Source of the DNA: Chamaelirium japonicum
Taxonomy: Eukaryota > Streptophyta > Magnoliopsida > Liliales > Melanthiaceae
Assembly (NCBI GenBank): GCA_947650365.1
Contig: CANTAL010000205.1
Location: 372,001 to 436,000 of the forward strand
Reading direction: 5' to 3'
DNA: 64,000 nt
Position numbers and translations under genes: made by a program. Positions 63,662 through 64,000 of this stretch are shown here, in pieces. Under the pieces are notes generated by a model. The model saw only the letters and a list, made by a program, of their open reading frames with translations, searched no databases and was not told the origin of the DNA. Numbering within the stretch: position 1 is the stretch's first letter; every line of letters starts with the position of its first letter.

Positions 63662-64000
63662 ATTAGAATAGATTGTGCGAATGAATTAGAATGGATACAT
63701 TCGTGCGAAAGAATTAGAATGGATCGTATGTATGAGTAAGAATGGATCGTACGTATGAATTAGAATGGATACACTCATGGGAATGAATTAGAATGGATCG
63801 TACGAAGGAACTAGAATGGATCATACGAATGAAATAGAATGGATCGTACGAAGGAATTAGAATGGATCGTATGAATGAATTAGAATGGATCATGCGAATG
63901 AATTAGAATGGATCATACGAATGAATTAGAATGGATCGAACGAATGAATTATAATAGATTGTGCGAATGAATTAGAATGGATCGTACGAATGAATTAGAA
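63662..64000 (+). repeat. Satellite block, plus orientation, runs off the window
   Basis: Includes ACTCATGGGAATG, GAAGGAACTAG and GAAATAG marker units. The array continues beyond the window edge. Confidence 0.93.

Larger units (their letters stand above)
42253..64000. repeat. Right arm of 23/28-bp satellite array
   Basis: This is the same satellite as left of the retrotransposon. The array resumes in the same orientation and register: joining the left flank to the right flank, minus the 5-bp duplication, recreates a 28-mer followed by a normal unit and then the GAGTAAG and GAAATAG variants, the order seen elsewhere. No gene is visible here. Blocks are longer on average than in the left arm (45075-49239, 51299-55660 and 59176-63661 each exceed 4 kb), and the arm contains a 6.2-6.95 kb segmental duplication. 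Confidence 0.97.

Noticed and set aside
1-64000. Telomeric or centromere-protein-binding motif in the satellite
   Set aside because: No TTTAGGG-type run and no CENP-B-box-like sequence was seen; centromeric identity cannot be claimed from the unit alone.

Overview
The window is plant-type repetitive heterochromatin. About 51 kb of its 64 kb is one short-unit satellite. A single Ty3/gypsy LTR retrotransposon (29696-42252) is inserted into it. The plant assignment rests on the retroelement: Tat-lineage architecture with two RNase H domains, a PBS of the TGG..CCGTCTGTGGG type, an antisense gene of the 'putative gypsy type transposon' family, and plant-style GT-AG introns. I cannot name the species. 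No cellular host gene, rRNA, tRNA, CRISPR array or bacterial feature is visible.

Satellite (1-29695 and 42253-64000). The basic unit is 23 bp: core GAATGAATTAGAATGGATC, then four bases, mostly GTAC, GTGC or GTAT. A 28-bp variant carries ATACATTCGTGC in place of that tail. Marked unit variants follow one another in a repeatable order, so higher-order repeats exist; one well-resolved period, 6330 to 6587, is about 257 bp (ten 23-mers plus one 28-mer). The array is a mosaic of about 40 blocks that alternate in orientation, from under 100 bp to over 4 kb. Many strand-switch junctions are short perfect palindromes, and several recur at distant positions. Larger segments are duplicated: about 7.3-7.5 kb (3.7-6 kb versus 11-13.4 kb), about 3.5 kb (18.8-21.6 versus 22.4-25.0 kb) and about 6.2-6.95 kb (44.0-49.3 versus 50.2-55.7 kb). 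Two copies of a 169-bp non-satellite hairpin element (5364-5532 and 12897-13065) sit exactly at the centre of satellite inversions.

Retrotransposon (29696-42252, sense strand minus). Two 693-bp LTRs are flanked by a 5-bp target duplication (CGAAT/CAAAT). Reading on the minus strand: 5' LTR 42252-41560, PBS, gag (from 41392), protease, reverse transcriptase, gypsy RNase H, second archaeal-type RNase H, integrase (stop at 35597), a 3' non-coding region with tandem repeats, PPT, 3' LTR 30388-29696. Gag-pol was evidently one polyprotein. It is now dead: there are many in-frame stops, a frameshift near 36790 and an internal gag deletion near 40516. By hand count the LTRs differ at about 35 positions plus two indels (about 5%).

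Antisense gene (plus strand, 31990-35040, inside the element). It has its own TATA box, an ATG at 32099, three exons with two short GT-AG introns, a Transposase_28-like domain, an acidic stretch, a C-terminal coiled coil and an AATAAA signal. It too is decayed by stops and frameshifts. It is flanked by a 118-bp tandem array (about 10 copies, three GACCGATCGGTC-type palindromes per unit) and by diverged ~95-bp repeats, so the element's 3' region is a mosaic of tandem repeats around an antisense gene.
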